Of a stretch of 64,000 nucleotides of DNA, positions 63,199 to 64,000 are shown piece by piece (the first letter of the stretch is position 1; every line of letters begins with the position of its first letter). The notes beneath the pieces were generated by a model. It was not told the DNA's origin, ran no database searches, and saw only the letters and a program-made list of their open reading frames with translations. Origin of the DNA: Sphingobacterium lactis (GTDB lineage: Bacteria > Bacteroidota > Bacteroidia > Sphingobacteriales > Sphingobacteriaceae); the NCBI RefSeq assembly GCF_011046555.1, contig NZ_CP049246.1, forward strand, positions 930,001-994,000, written 5' to 3'. Position numbers and translations under genes: made by a program.

Positions 63199-64000
63199 AT
63201 GAGTAAAATATTAATTACTGGTGGTGCCGGTTTTATCGGTTCAAACCTTACTGAGTATTTTTTAGGAAAAGGACATCAGGTAGTGGTGTTGGATAATTTC
63301 GCAACAGGGCATCGTCATAATATCGCCCAGCATGAAGGAAATCCAAATTTTGAATTGATCGAAGGTGATATCCGAAATACAGCAGATTGTGAAAAAGCTG
63401 TTCAGGGTGTGGACTATGTACTGCATCAAGCGGCATTAGGTTCTGTTCCACGTTCGATTAAGGATCCGCAAACTTCCAATGAAGTCAATGTGTCAGGCTT
63501 TTTGAATATGCTTGTTGCAGCACGTGATGCAAATGTGAAACGCTTTATTTACGCGGCATCTTCTTCAACTTATGGCGATTCAGAATCCCTTCCAAAGGTT
63601 GAAGACAAAATTGGAAAACCATTATCGCCATATGCCATTACAAAATATGTAAATGAATTGTACGCAGAGATCTTTTCCAAAACATACGGTATGGAAACGA
63701 TTGGTCTGCGTTATTTCAATGTGTTTGGTAGACGCCAAGACCCAAACGGCGCTTATGCAGCAGTAATTCCATTGTTCGTAAAAAAATTCATGAATCATGA
63801 AAGTCCGGTCATTAATGGCACAGGAGATTATTCCCGTGATTTCACCTATGTGGATAATGTCATTCAGATGAATGAAAGGGCCATGTTAACGGAAAATCCT
63901 GAAGCAATAAATACAGTTTACAACACTGCAGTTGGTGATAGGACAACTCTTAATCAATTGGTGGGGTATTTGAAAGAGTTTTTAACGGAGTATGATCCGG
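63199..64000 (+). CDS. NAD-dependent UDP-sugar epimerase (3' end outside window)
   Basis: Frame open from ATG 63199 to the right edge, 267 residues visible. [10 protein letters not shown] (about 7-16), an SSSTYGD block and the YxxxK pair ([11 protein letters not shown]). The start resembles the TviC/WbpP UDP-N-acetylglucosamine 4-epimerases. SDR extended family; 9 bp after the nucleotidylyltransferase, so in the same operon as ugd. Confidence 0.88.
   Translation, partial: MSKILITGGAGFIGSNLTEYFLGKGHQVVVLDNFATGHRHNIAQHEGNPNFELIEGDIRNTADCEKAVQGVDYVLHQAALGSVPRSIKDPQTSNEVNVSGFLNMLVAARDANVKRFIYAASSSTYGDSESLPKVEDKIGKPLSPYAITKYVNELYAEIFSKTYGMETIGLRYFNVFGRRQDPNGAYAAVIPLFVKKFMNHESPVINGTGDYSRDFTYVDNVIQMNERAMLTENPEAINTVYNTAVGDRTTLNQLVGYLKEFLTEYDP

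Noticed and set aside
1..64000. CRISPR array, rRNA or transposase genes
   Set aside because: No regular spaced direct repeats of CRISPR type, no rRNA-like sequence and no transposase or integrase reading frame were found.

Overview
The window looks like chromosomal DNA of a Bacteroidota member of the Sphingobacteriaceae, most likely Sphingobacterium or a close relative. The evidence is the SusC-like and DUF5686-type outer-membrane proteins with carboxypeptidase-regulatory N-termini, promoters of the TAnnTTTG type, almost no Shine-Dalgarno sequences, a short NuoG, and an exbB-exbD-exbD-tonB-pstS-TPR cluster. This is a judgement from gene content; no database was searched.

Layout. 1-2.7 kb: rnhB (runs off the left edge), an AT-rich exported nucleotidyltransferase-fold protein with an overlapping partner gene (toxin/immunity-like), and a secreted protein. 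2.7-11.2 kb: a large outer-membrane beta-barrel protein, an M16 protease, fabD, metK (opposite strand), a lipid kinase and a SUI1/YciH factor. 11.5-17.7 kb: the TonB energy-transduction cluster with a PstS-like lipoprotein and a TPR protein. 18.0-30.9 kb: a complete nuoA-N operon for respiratory complex I, closed by a near-perfect hairpin. 31.2-44 kb: DUF5686 protein, crotonase, AI-2E-type permease, phosphopantetheinyl transferase, dcd, an AT-rich islet bounded by a duplicated terminator, a secreted coiled-coil protein, a metallo-hydrolase with a PAS-LuxR regulator, and a 61-residue peptide with a fimbrillin-like lipoprotein. 43.9-54.3 kb: prfB with a programmed frameshift, pgi, an M28 peptidase, a tail-specific protease, a TPR protein, rarA and a DEDDh exonuclease. 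54.3-64 kb: start of a surface-polysaccharide locus (mannose-1-P guanylyltransferase, CpsB-type phosphatase, rfbBCDA for dTDP-rhamnose, a winged-helix regulator, a UDP-glucose dehydrogenase of animal-like sequence, a nucleotidylyltransferase and a UDP-sugar epimerase cut by the right edge).

The most unusual signals are non-coding. (1) Two copies, 50 kb apart, of an exactly 121-bp imperfect palindrome that divides into 11 units of 11 bp. (2) A cluster at 60.27-60.60 kb of three 48-49-bp hairpin elements with compensatory stem changes, two of which flank a 64-bp near-perfect palindrome. (3) Dispersed tracts of a 7-bp repeat (GAGATNT/ATCTCNN) after gene ends. (4) A 43/44-bp direct repeat of the dcd terminator on both sides of an AT-rich gene. 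(5) TAnnTTTG boxes ending only 3-7 nt before the start codon of five genes, suggesting leaderless transcripts.

All coordinates and motifs were read by eye from the sequence and the translations. Family names rest on recognised motifs, and promoter and terminator calls are pattern-based.
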